The notes beneath the pieces are model-generated. The model had not been told where the DNA came from. It searched no databases and saw only the letters and a list, made by a program, of their open reading frames with translations. The position numbers and the translations under genes are program-made. A DNA stretch of 13,812 nt, from contig CAMGET010000006.1 in assembly GCA_946055175.1 (NCBI GenBank), positions 1-13,812 of the forward strand, given 5' to 3'. This document shows positions 1 through 6,949 of the stretch, one piece after another. The DNA comes from an uncultured Roseburia sp. (GTDB lineage Bacteria > Bacillota > Clostridia > Lachnospirales > Lachnospiraceae). Position 1 is the stretch's first letter, and every line of letters starts with the position of its first letter.

Positions 1-360
1 TTGGCAACCGAAGATATTTTCATTACCGAACACTTTTTTATCCTGACTTCAGTTTACGGAAATGCGATTATTCCTATTAAAGAAATCATCTGGATTTATA
101 AATATTCAACCCTGCACAAATTCTTATGGTATCACTTTAGTATTTCCTATACCCTGCACATTACTGCAAGGAAATATTTGTATGTGCAGTGTCCTAAGGA
201 TATCAAGTCTAATATTGATGGTATTATGGATTATCTGTCAGAAGCCAATCATGACATCTTGGTTGGATTTAGTGAAGAAAACCGTTTAAAAGTGCAAGAA
301 ATTCAGGGGACACCGCTAAAGATTGAAAAAATTGTGAATTTTTTGAAGAAACGTATTTAA
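1..360 (+). CDS. C-terminal part of an unrecognised protein (5' end outside window)
   Basis: The frame is open from the first base to a TAA at 358-360, giving 119 residues. The first codon is TTG, but no upstream stop or ribosome binding site can be seen, so this is treated as the 3' part of a longer gene. No transmembrane helix or catalytic motif is evident. The segment is rich in alternating hydrophobic residues (for example EIIWIYKY and YTLHITARKYLYVQC), suggesting a beta-rich domain, followed by a more polar helical end (DIKSNIDGIMDYLSEANHDILVG). The layout faintly recalls the PH-like cytoplasmic domains at the ends of some uncharacterised clostridial membrane proteins, but that is only an impression. 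It is the only plus-strand gene here, converging on the large surface-protein gene with a shared terminator between them. Confidence 0.75.
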   Translation: MATEDIFITEHFFILTSVYGNAIIPIKEIIWIYKYSTLHKFLWYHFSISYTLHITARKYLYVQCPKDIKSNIDGIMDYLSEANHDILVGFSEENRLKVQEIQGTPLKIEKIVNFLKKRI

Positions 361-367
361 CATCCTG

Positions 368-397
368 AAAAAACGGGCTTTACAGCCCGTTTCTTAT
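368..397. terminator. Bidirectional intrinsic terminator between convergent genes
   Basis: A 9-bp perfect inverted repeat (371-379 AAACGGGCT, 384-392 AGCCCGTTT) encloses a 4-nt loop. Read on the minus strand it is followed by a run of Ts (complement of the As at 368-373), giving a good rho-independent terminator for the surface-protein gene, which stops at 394. Read on the plus strand it is followed by TTTCTTATTT, a weaker but plausible tail for the gene ending at 360. Confidence 0.88.
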
Positions 398-3300
398 TTA
401 ACTCTTCGTTTTTTTCTATATACAAAGCCTCCTATCCCTGCCCCGCTTATTGCAGCCGCACCCGCAATACTTCCTGCAAATAATGGGGTATTATGATACC
501 AGCGGATAAATGCATTGGTTGTTACAAGTACACCGCTAATCACATAATTCGTCCGGTTGCCTGCTGAATCCTCTGCCGCTACCATAATATCCTGTCTGCT
601 GTTGGAACTTTGAACATGAAAAATATAGTTTTCCCCCTCTGCTTCATATTCACACTTTACATCATTAATATAAACTTCCACATTTTTCAAAATCAGGTTA
701 TCACTAATCGCTACTGTTGCAGTCTTTTCCTCTAACGCATATTGTTTTTCGCTTGTAATATCAACCGGGATAACAACCGGTGGTGTCTTATCAATACCAA
801 AGCTGATTTCTGCTTCTTTGCTCTCATCAATATTTGCATTCATATTACCGGCAGCATCCTTTGAGTACAGTGTAATAATATATCTTCCGTCACCGGAAAA
901 CAGTGATTTATCAATCGTGTAATCATACTGATACCAGCCTCCATTACCGCCGGTTGCAACTACTGTATAATCAATTCCCTCTTTCAAATCGGATATAGTT
1001 CCATTCGTATCAACAACCACTCTGATTGTATCGTGTTCCAGACTGTCCACATTCACTTCCGTTAATCTGACATCGATTTCTTCCTGCACATAACTTCCTG
1101 CAATCTTCTTTAAGGAAGAATCAAATACATATACCGAGCCGAATCTATTTACCGAGAAAGTAAGTTCTTCTTTGGTTTCATTTCCTGCCAGATCTGTCGC
1201 TGTTACTGTTACTGTATAAATATCATCATTCGACTGTTCTTCCGGGAAATTATAAAACGTAAAAATCTGTCCGCTTGACTGGGTGGAATATACGCCATCC
1301 GGCTTAAGTGTTCCATGATTTACACCATATAAATCGATTGTGATTCCATTCGTATCATAGTTCGAATCCGTAATTGAAATTTCCGGTGCTACAACCCCAT
1401 TATTGGCTGATCCATCTTCCACTCCTCTAAATGCTATTAACGGCGTTGTTTTATCAATATAGAATTCTTCACCGACATATCGTTCTGCTTCATTGCCGGC
1501 TTTATCTCTGTAATCCACCGTAAATTGATAGAAAGCATCCGCATCAAAGGTCAGGGTTGCTGTGTGTCTATCCCCATCGTTGCTCCAGGTGCTTAATGCA
1601 GGGAATGTAACAGCGGTTTCATCTTCGTTTGCTACTCCGATAATTTCTATCCGTTCTTCTGCGAAATTGTGCTCTACTATCTGAATAACAGCCGTCTGTG
1701 TATCTGCATAGTAATTTCCATTTTTTACATTGTCATTTGTATAGGTAACGGTAATAACAGGTTTGGTCTTATCAATGATGAATTCTTCTACATTGACCGT
1801 CTCTGCTGCCTGTCCCGCCAGATCCGCACCATCAATGCGTACACTGTAATCGCCTTCTTCCGAAAATACAATCGTAGCTGTACTTATCGTCTGCGCCGGA
1901 TGCTCCGTATTTACAGTTGTGGTCCATTCACTTAGTTCGGGGACTGCTCCCTTGGTATTTGTTATCTGAAGGACAAGCTGTTCCTTTCCAAAGTTTCTGT
2001 CAATCACAGTAATGGTTGCCTTACGGCTCTCCCGATACACATTCGTATATTCCGGATCAGCAGCAACATCATCAAAGATTACCGTAATTTCAGGTGCTGT
2101 CCTATCCACGCTAAACGCAATCTCTTTCGTTGACTGATTACCTGAAAGATCGGTCATCGTTATACTTACCACAACATGATTTGCATCGATTCCGTCCGTG
2201 TCTATTTCAATTTCCCCACTCACTTTTGCTGCGAAGTCAGAGCCCTCGTCAATCGACCATACTCCTTCAACAGGCATGAGTACCCCATTATCTATAACAA
2301 CCTTTCCACCTAAATTGGCATAAGACGCACTTTCACTTTTTACACTCCACTCAATACTACTAATTCCGTTCTCTGTATCTGTGATATCCGTCTTAATAAC
2401 AATTTTCCTGTTACTTCCGTCAAATAAAGGGTACCCGTTTTCATCCAGATAGGGTGTCTTTGTTAATATCGTATTCACCACATGAGCCTTCTTATCATGC
2501 ACCGTCTGCTTCTCTATAAGGATTCTATCAAGTACAACCGCATCCCCTACATTTCCCAATTTATCAATTGCCTTGATATAAATTGTTTCTGCATAGGTTT
2601 CTTCTGCCGGAGCATAAATGGAAAAAGCTGCTTTCCCTTTTTCATTGATTTCTATCACTGCTTTTCTTTCCTCACCGCCATCTGCTGCAAGGATTCCCCA
2701 TTCAATCGCACTTGCGCCGGCACCTTCATCTGTAGGAGTAACCGTTATTGTAACAGAGTCTCTGTATCCTAATACATTTATTCCTTTTGAGAACGGTTCC
2801 GTAATTTCCGGGATTCCTACCGTTGCCCCCTTTGAGTCTTTTTGTATTTCAAGTGCTAAACTCGTTGCATTCCCTGCCTTGTCGGTAACCGTAACCGTTC
2901 CTGAATAATTGTCAGATACAGTAATTTTGCTTAAATCAAATCTTGTTTTCTCTGAATACGAAGCAAAAAGCTGCGTTTCTTCAAAGTCATTTTCGTAAGC
3001 GATTTCTCCATTTAGCACCGCAACAATCTGCTTGAGTCCGGAATTTAGCCCTTCCTCACTTGCATCTGCTATAAAGTCAATGAGTGGAATTCCGTTATCA
3101 TCAAACGCTCCATAGTAACATACAACCGGTTCGCCCTTTCCCGGTGCCATTACCCCATTTTTCCCAATCTCTACTGTAACAGTCGGCTTTTTATTTTCAA
3201 TCATAAGACTTCCATCTGAGTCGTCACTTCCTACTGCATAATACTCTGCATTGTTACCAAGTTTGTCAGATATTTCAAAAGATATTTTCTTATATTCGAT

Positions 3301-4038
3301 AACCTGATTTTCGTCCAGAATTTCCGGCACTACAAACACGGCCTGATTATTTTCAACCTTTTCCACCGTGAAAGCGGTCTCTCCATTTAGTTTCAACGCA
3401 ATCTTATGTACACCGACACCCGGAACAGTCACATCATTCCCTGTCGCAATGTCTTTCACCTTTACCACAATCTGAATACTTGACTTATAATACTCTTTTA
3501 AGCCGATAATACCAAAAAATCCTGTTTCTGTTTCTTTCTCTTCCATCACAATTTCTGTAATAACAGGAGCTGCGTCATCCAAACCAATGATTTTCGTAGT
3601 TGTACTGCTGTTTCCGGCAAAATCCTCTGCCGTAATCTCAACTTCATTTTTGCCCGGTATGAACCGGTCTTTGATATCTGCAGCAGCAAGCTCGATGGTT
3701 TTGCTCTGCTCAATCAAGGTCACATCGCTATCCTCCATCGAATAAGAGAGCGCTTCTACCCCGTTTACACTTACTCTGCTCTTTTTTATCCCACTGCCAT
3801 CCTCTTCTGTCTTATCTGTTATCGTATAGCTTGCAATGACATCCGGAAGTTCCCTGTACCAGATTTCTCCTGACTCTTTCATATACGCCCCATGACCGGC
3901 GATAAAATCAGTCACCTTAGGTGCCCTGTCGTCTTTCCACTCCTCCATTACACTCTGTTCAGCGTAAACGAGTCCTGTAGGTCCCAGTACCAAAAGTGCC
4001 AACGCTGCTATTAAAAATCCTCTCCATTTTCCTTTCAT
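394..4038 (-). CDS. Large secreted, membrane-anchored protein with about ten Ig-like repeats
   Basis: This 1214-residue protein begins with a clear signal peptide (basic MKGKWRG, hydrophobic core about residues 8-24, likely cleavage after VYA at 26). It ends with a Gly/Ala-rich transmembrane helix (about 1187-1207) and a basic RKKRRVK tail, so most of it should lie outside the cell. The ectodomain consists of beta-rich modules of roughly 85-135 residues, most ending in a D-x-x-G-N type turn: near residues 139, 258, 386, 492, 630, 739, 845, 949, 1061 and 1157. Many turns are followed by a linker such as IDKTKP, IDKTTP or VDRTAP. This is the pattern of bacterial Ig-like domains in adhesins and cell-surface proteins. 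No enzyme domain, LPXTG motif or S-layer-homology domain is visible. The start ATG follows GGAGAGGA and overlaps the previous stop as ATGA, so it is translationally coupled to the small membrane protein. Ligand unknown; adhesion or cell-wall contact is an inference. Confidence 0.9.
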   Translation of the reverse strand: MKGKWRGFLIAALALLVLGPTGLVYAEQSVMEEWKDDRAPKVTDFIAGHGAYMKESGEIWYRELPDVIASYTITDKTEEDGSGIKKSRVSVNGVEALSYSMEDSDVTLIEQSKTIELAAADIKDRFIPGKNEVEITAEDFAGNSSTTTKIIGLDDAAPVITEIVMEEKETETGFFGIIGLKEYYKSSIQIVVKVKDIATGNDVTVPGVGVHKIALKLNGETAFTVEKVENNQAVFVVPEILDENQVIEYKKISFEISDKLGNNAEYYAVGSDDSDGSLMIENKKPTVTVEIGKNGVMAPGKGEPVVCYYGAFDDNGIPLIDFIADASEEGLNSGLKQIVAVLNGEIAYENDFEETQLFASYSEKTRFDLSKITVSDNYSGTVTVTDKAGNATSLALEIQKDSKGATVGIPEITEPFSKGINVLGYRDSVTITVTPTDEGAGASAIEWGILAADGGEERKAVIEINEKGKAAFSIYAPAEETYAETIYIKAIDKLGNVGDAVVLDRILIEKQTVHDKKAHVVNTILTKTPYLDENGYPLFDGSNRKIVIKTDITDTENGISSIEWSVKSESASYANLGGKVVIDNGVLMPVEGVWSIDEGSDFAAKVSGEIEIDTDGIDANHVVVSITMTDLSGNQSTKEIAFSVDRTAPEITVIFDDVAADPEYTNVYRESRKATITVIDRNFGKEQLVLQITNTKGAVPELSEWTTTVNTEHPAQTISTATIVFSEEGDYSVRIDGADLAGQAAETVNVEEFIIDKTKPVITVTYTNDNVKNGNYYADTQTAVIQIVEHNFAEERIEIIGVANEDETAVTFPALSTWSNDGDRHTATLTFDADAFYQFTVDYRDKAGNEAERYVGEEFYIDKTTPLIAFRGVEDGSANNGVVAPEISITDSNYDTNGITIDLYGVNHGTLKPDGVYSTQSSGQIFTFYNFPEEQSNDDIYTVTVTATDLAGNETKEELTFSVNRFGSVYVFDSSLKKIAGSYVQEEIDVRLTEVNVDSLEHDTIRVVVDTNGTISDLKEGIDYTVVATGGNGGWYQYDYTIDKSLFSGDGRYIITLYSKDAAGNMNANIDESKEAEISFGIDKTPPVVIPVDITSEKQYALEEKTATVAISDNLILKNVEVYINDVKCEYEAEGENYIFHVQSSNSRQDIMVAAEDSAGNRTNYVISGVLVTTNAFIRWYHNTPLFAGSIAGAAAISGAGIGGFVYRKKRRVK

Positions 4039-4301
4039 TTTCGAATCCTCTCCTCTGTGTGTACTATAATTTCATTCAAAATCAAACGATATTCCTCTTG
4101 CAAAATAGCAGTGGCGGAATCAGAATCCAAATTTTTCTCATTTCGTTTTAAAATCTGACGTTTTACTTTCTTCCCGCTTAAATCCTCCAATACTTCCCGA
4201 ATATTTAGTCGAAACCAAAGAATCACTGCAGCAATTGCAGAAATTCCGGCAATCAGATATGCTGCAATGGAAATCGTCTGCATCATCATTACATTCACCA
4301 T
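4035..4301 (-). CDS. Small single-pass membrane protein, function unknown
   Basis: An 88-residue protein not assignable to a named family. After a short N-terminus, residues about 9-30 form one strongly hydrophobic helix (ISIAAYLIAGISAIAAVILWF). A charged tail of about 58 residues follows, with a basic stretch (GKKVKRQILKRNEK) next to the membrane, so the tail is probably cytoplasmic. The tail holds several Ser/Thr residues (LDSDSATA near 55-62) that could be phosphorylated; this is speculation. It is certainly expressed as a gene rather than a shadow frame: AGGAGG (4305-4310) sits at ideal distance before the ATG and overlaps the kinase stop codon, and its own TGA overlaps the start of the surface-protein gene. 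Its place between kinase and surface protein suggests an adaptor, anchor or substrate role. Similar short juxtamembrane proteins seem to occur beside clostridial kinase genes, but I cannot verify this. Confidence 0.82.
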   Translation of the reverse strand: MVNVMMMQTISIAAYLIAGISAIAAVILWFRLNIREVLEDLSGKKVKRQILKRNEKNLDSDSATAILQEEYRLILNEIIVHTEERIRK

Positions 4302-4309
4302 TTTCCTCC

Positions 4310-5977
4310 TTACTTGTCAGTAAAAGCATTGTCAATTGCAGTTTTTGCAAAATCAATGCGTCCTCTTATTTCCTCTTTCATCTGCTCTGTCTTATCTGTT
4401 GTTGTAGCGGTATTTTTTATTCCGGTTTTCACCGTTTGCAGCAGGGCTTCCATTGACTCCTTCGTTACCTCATCGGCTTTGAACTTTCTTGCATAGGTTT
4501 CAATCGCACTAACGATAAGCCTGTATCCTTCCAGATTCACAATTTCTTTGTCCTCTTTACTATTTTCAATTATCCCGGCTAACGTATTTAAGTTTTCCCA
4601 GTAAGGTGCATAAGTTCCCTTATCTGTCGCTTCTTCCACATTTAAGGTAATATCCCTGTTAAATCTGCCAATATCCCGGTAAATTCGTGCCATCAGATAA
4701 TATTCACTTTCTTCCCCTCCATACACACAGGCATCATCAAACCATTGCATTGCACTTTTCATCCGGGTTACCCGATTGTCGGTAGCTTCATTTTTTCCAT
4801 AGTCGTAGTAATACCAATATAATTTACCGACTTCAAAAGCCAACTTTCCATATTCATCGTTTTCCTGCAATGCAGTAAGGTTTACGTTTAAATACTGCTT
4901 CAGAATCTGTTCTTCCGAAACAGAGAATGTGGCATCATCCTTAAATGCATCAATCAGACCGAAATACGCCTTTAATTCGTCCGGTTTGATATCCATTGCC
5001 TTCGTATAACAGTGAATCTGTTCTTCTACTGTTACTGACTTTTCCGCCTGCAAAATATGGTTATTATAATCATGATTGTTTACATTCCTTATCTGTATCT
5101 GAAAATAACTGCCCAAAGTCAGGAATAAGCATGACAAAAGAACCGTCCCTGTGAACAAGTTTCTTTTTTTCAGCTGTCTTCTACGGTAACTTTCATCCAG
5201 TTTTTGATAGCGGTTAAGATCATGCAAAAGCTCTGCGCAAGATTGATAGCGGTCGTTCGGATTTAGCTGTGTGCATTTTAGAAGAATACTTTCCAAACCA
5301 CTTGATAATCCGGGATTCCAATAGCGGATGGGATATATTTCATAAGGCGGCTCACAGGGATTCTGTCCGGTGAGTAAGTGATACAGCGTTACACCCAGAC
5401 AATAGATATCCGTTCTTGCATCCGTCTGTCCGATGCCTCCAAACTGTTCCGGTGCCGCATATCCTTTCGTCCCTAAACTGACGGTATCTGCCAGATTCTG
5501 CTCTTTATATTCCCGTGCAATCCCAAAATCGATTAATTTTACCGTTCCGTTTGGCTGCAGCATGACATTGGCAGGCTTCATATCCCGGTAAATAATAGGT
5601 GGCGTTTGTGTATGCAGATAAGTAAGTACCCCGCATAACTCCTTTGCCCACTGAATCACTCTTTCCTGCGGTTGTGCGCCTCTTTTAGAGAGAACATCAC
5701 TTAACGGTTCTCCCTCAATGTAGTCCATAACCACATAAATCACATCATTCCCGTCAATAATATCCACGATTCGCGGGAGATTGGGATGGTCCAGTTTTTT
5801 CATCATATTTGCCTCTGCCAATGCGCTTTGCAGCATAATTTCTTTTTTCTCAATCTCTTTGACTGCCCACTGTTTCTTCAGATTTTGGTCCATTGCCAAA
5901 TAGACCTTAGACATACCGCCTTTTCCAATCAGTTTCAAAATCTCATATTTATTTTCAATGACTGTTCCTACTTTCAT
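4310..5977 (-). CDS. Transmembrane eukaryotic-type Ser/Thr protein kinase with TPR-like outer domain
   Basis: A Hanks-type kinase of 555 residues counted from the ATG at 5977. The kinase domain (about 11-260) has the glycine loop GKGGMSKVY (18-26), the ATP-binding lysine in AVKE (K40), the likely alpha-C glutamate E55, a catalytic loop YRDMKPANVM (D132, K134, N137), DFG (150-152) and APE (175-177). It therefore looks fully active. As an RD kinase it is probably switched on by activation-loop phosphorylation; T165, S167 and T170 are candidates. A basic stretch (RRRQLKKRN) precedes one transmembrane helix (about 274-292). The outer 260 residues contain no PASTA repeats. They are helical and TPR-like (for example EEQIHCYTKAMDIKPDELKAYFGL), Tyr-rich, and acidic to neutral. 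The longest frame starts at a GTG at 5983, but AAGGAG (5986-5991) is only about 2 nt from that GTG and 8 nt from the ATG, so the ATG is preferred. The gene follows its phosphatase by 12 nt. PrkC-like by role, not by outer domain. Confidence 0.93.
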   Translation of the reverse strand: MKVGTVIENKYEILKLIGKGGMSKVYLAMDQNLKKQWAVKEIEKKEIMLQSALAEANMMKKLDHPNLPRIVDIIDGNDVIYVVMDYIEGEPLSDVLSKRGAQPQERVIQWAKELCGVLTYLHTQTPPIIYRDMKPANVMLQPNGTVKLIDFGIAREYKEQNLADTVSLGTKGYAAPEQFGGIGQTDARTDIYCLGVTLYHLLTGQNPCEPPYEIYPIRYWNPGLSSGLESILLKCTQLNPNDRYQSCAELLHDLNRYQKLDESYRRRQLKKRNLFTGTVLLSCLFLTLGSYFQIQIRNVNNHDYNNHILQAEKSVTVEEQIHCYTKAMDIKPDELKAYFGLIDAFKDDATFSVSEEQILKQYLNVNLTALQENDEYGKLAFEVGKLYWYYYDYGKNEATDNRVTRMKSAMQWFDDACVYGGEESEYYLMARIYRDIGRFNRDITLNVEEATDKGTYAPYWENLNTLAGIIENSKEDKEIVNLEGYRLIVSAIETYARKFKADEVTKESMEALLQTVKTGIKNTATTTDKTEQMKEEIRGRIDFAKTAIDNAFTDK

Positions 5978-5985
5978 CGGCACCT

Positions 5986-5991
5986 CTCCTT
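5986..5991 (-). promoter_or_regulatory. Ribosome binding site deciding the kinase start
   Basis: AAGGAG on the minus strand overlaps the TAA stop of the phosphatase (5990-5992). It lies 8 nt before ATG 5977 but only 2 nt before GTG 5983, which favours the ATG and suggests coupled translation of phosphatase and kinase. Confidence 0.7.
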
Positions 5992-6754
5992 AAACAAGTT
6001 TCACTTGAATTGCTGAAATATTGTCTGTTTCCATTCGCTTTTTATTCTGCTCCGTAAGTTCATACAAATGTCTCCTGATTTCCTCTTCGCTTGTGGAAAT
6101 ACGTAATTTTTCATGTAATTCTTTTTCTGTCACTTTATGTCTGAATCCATCTGAACACTGTAATACACTTTCTCCCTTTAAAAGCCGGCCTCCTGCATAC
6201 TGTGGTTCTAAAAAATCATTGATTCCGACGCACTGTAGAAGAACGTTTCTTCTGCTGTCCGCTTCTGCCTGTTCTCTCGTCATCGTTCCTCGTTTTTGTT
6301 CTCTTGCAATAAATGTGTGATCTTCTGTAAGCTGAATAAGCTTATGATTCAAAAGATATGCTCTGGTGTCTCCGATATGTCCTATCAGATATTCCCCCTT
6401 AGAGGAAATAAGAAAAGCTGTTGCTGTCGTTCCAAGGTGCATTCCGTTTCTTTGTCCATAACGAACAAGGGCTTGATTTACCTGTTGAAACAGGCTCTGC
6501 CATTGCTCCTTGATTTCTTTTGGTTTCCATGCACCTGCCCTTTTTCGGTATGTTTGTTCAAACCAGTCTGAAAATGCTAAAATAGTGGTTGCACTGGCCA
6601 GTTCTCCTTTTGCTATGCCTCCCATACCATCACACAAAACCGCCAGAACGATTTCCTCTTTATGATTCGATATGGCTTTTAGCAAAAGGCTGTCCTGATT
6701 TACCCTTTTTCTGATGCCTGCATCCGTATGATATGCGGCTATAAAATGAGTCAA
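5990..6754 (-). CDS. PP2C-family protein Ser/Thr phosphatase
   Basis: A soluble 254-residue phosphatase that would remove phosphate from Ser/Thr residues using two or more divalent metal ions. All the PP2C landmarks are present and in order: RKRVNQD (D21 a metal ligand), VLCDGMGG (D42), LGTTAT (107-112), GHIGDTRAYLL (128-131 core), LTEDHT, the CSDGF segment (D202) and the final TDNIS (D244). There is no membrane segment or regulatory extension, so it is the usual size for stand-alone bacterial PP2C such as Stp/PrpC. It is the first gene of the kinase operon and presumably counteracts that kinase. Start choice: the frame is open to a TTG at 6787 with no good ribosome binding site, whereas AAGGGGG ends 4 nt before the TTG at 6754, giving MTHFIAAYHTDAG, a normal PP2C beginning. 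Confidence is high for function, moderate for the start. Confidence 0.92.
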   Translation of the reverse strand: MTHFIAAYHTDAGIRKRVNQDSLLLKAISNHKEEIVLAVLCDGMGGIAKGELASATTILAFSDWFEQTYRKRAGAWKPKEIKEQWQSLFQQVNQALVRYGQRNGMHLGTTATAFLISSKGEYLIGHIGDTRAYLLNHKLIQLTEDHTFIAREQKRGTMTREQAEADSRRNVLLQCVGINDFLEPQYAGGRLLKGESVLQCSDGFRHKVTEKELHEKLRISTSEEEIRRHLYELTEQNKKRMETDNISAIQVKLV

Positions 6755-6758
6755 ATAT

Positions 6759-6766
6759 CCCCCTTC
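6759..6766 (-). promoter_or_regulatory. Ribosome binding site deciding the phosphatase start (TTG)
   Basis: GAAGGGGG on the minus strand, followed by ATAT and then TTG at 6754. No comparable purine-rich site lies before the more upstream TTG at 6787. Confidence 0.55.
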
Positions 6767-6870
6767 TTTCTTTTTTAATTTTTGCAAATCCGGAATTTTC
6801 GTCAGATTGCCTTGACCTGGGACACTCTAAGCCCTTAAAAAGCACACTTAGAATGAAAAGATTTTTCTAT

Positions 6871-6918
6871 AGATAAAATGTCGGAAAAGCAAGTTCGTCA
6901 ACCTGCCTTTCCGACATT
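6871..6918 (-). terminator. Long hairpin terminator downstream of glgP
   Basis: Outer arms 6877-6887 and 6908-6918 pair perfectly over 11 bp (AATGTCGGAAA with TTTCCGACATT). The stem continues inward to a 4-nt loop (6896-6899). In minus-strand RNA the two inner irregularities are G-U wobbles, giving a continuous stem of about 19 bp; in plus-strand RNA they would be A-C mismatches. The minus-strand exit has a short T-rich tail (TTTTATCTAT). It lies 30 nt after the glgP stop and separates ileS-glgP from the phosphatase operon. Confidence 0.75.
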
Positions 6919-6949
6919 ATAACATATTTTTTCAAAAAGTAAACCTTAT

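Noticed and set aside
394..480. Sortase-type sorting signal at the end of the Ig-like protein
   Set aside because: There is a hydrophobic helix and basic tail, but the residues before it (WYHNTPLFAG) contain no LPXTG or NPXTG-like motif.
394..6754. Part of a type VII secretion or PASTA-kinase cell-division locus
   Set aside because: No WXG100 protein, FtsK/EssC-type ATPase, FHA domain, PASTA repeat or ribosome-assembly GTPase is present among the neighbours in this window.
6755..6787. Longer phosphatase start at TTG 6787
   Set aside because: No Shine-Dalgarno sequence in front of it, and it adds a Lys-rich stretch (QKLKKKEGG) that is really the ribosome binding region of the TTG at 6754.
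6812..6840. Plus-strand promoter-like TTGACC - 17 nt - TTAAAA
   Set aside because: The -10 match is poor and no plus-strand gene follows; downstream is the antisense strand of glgP.
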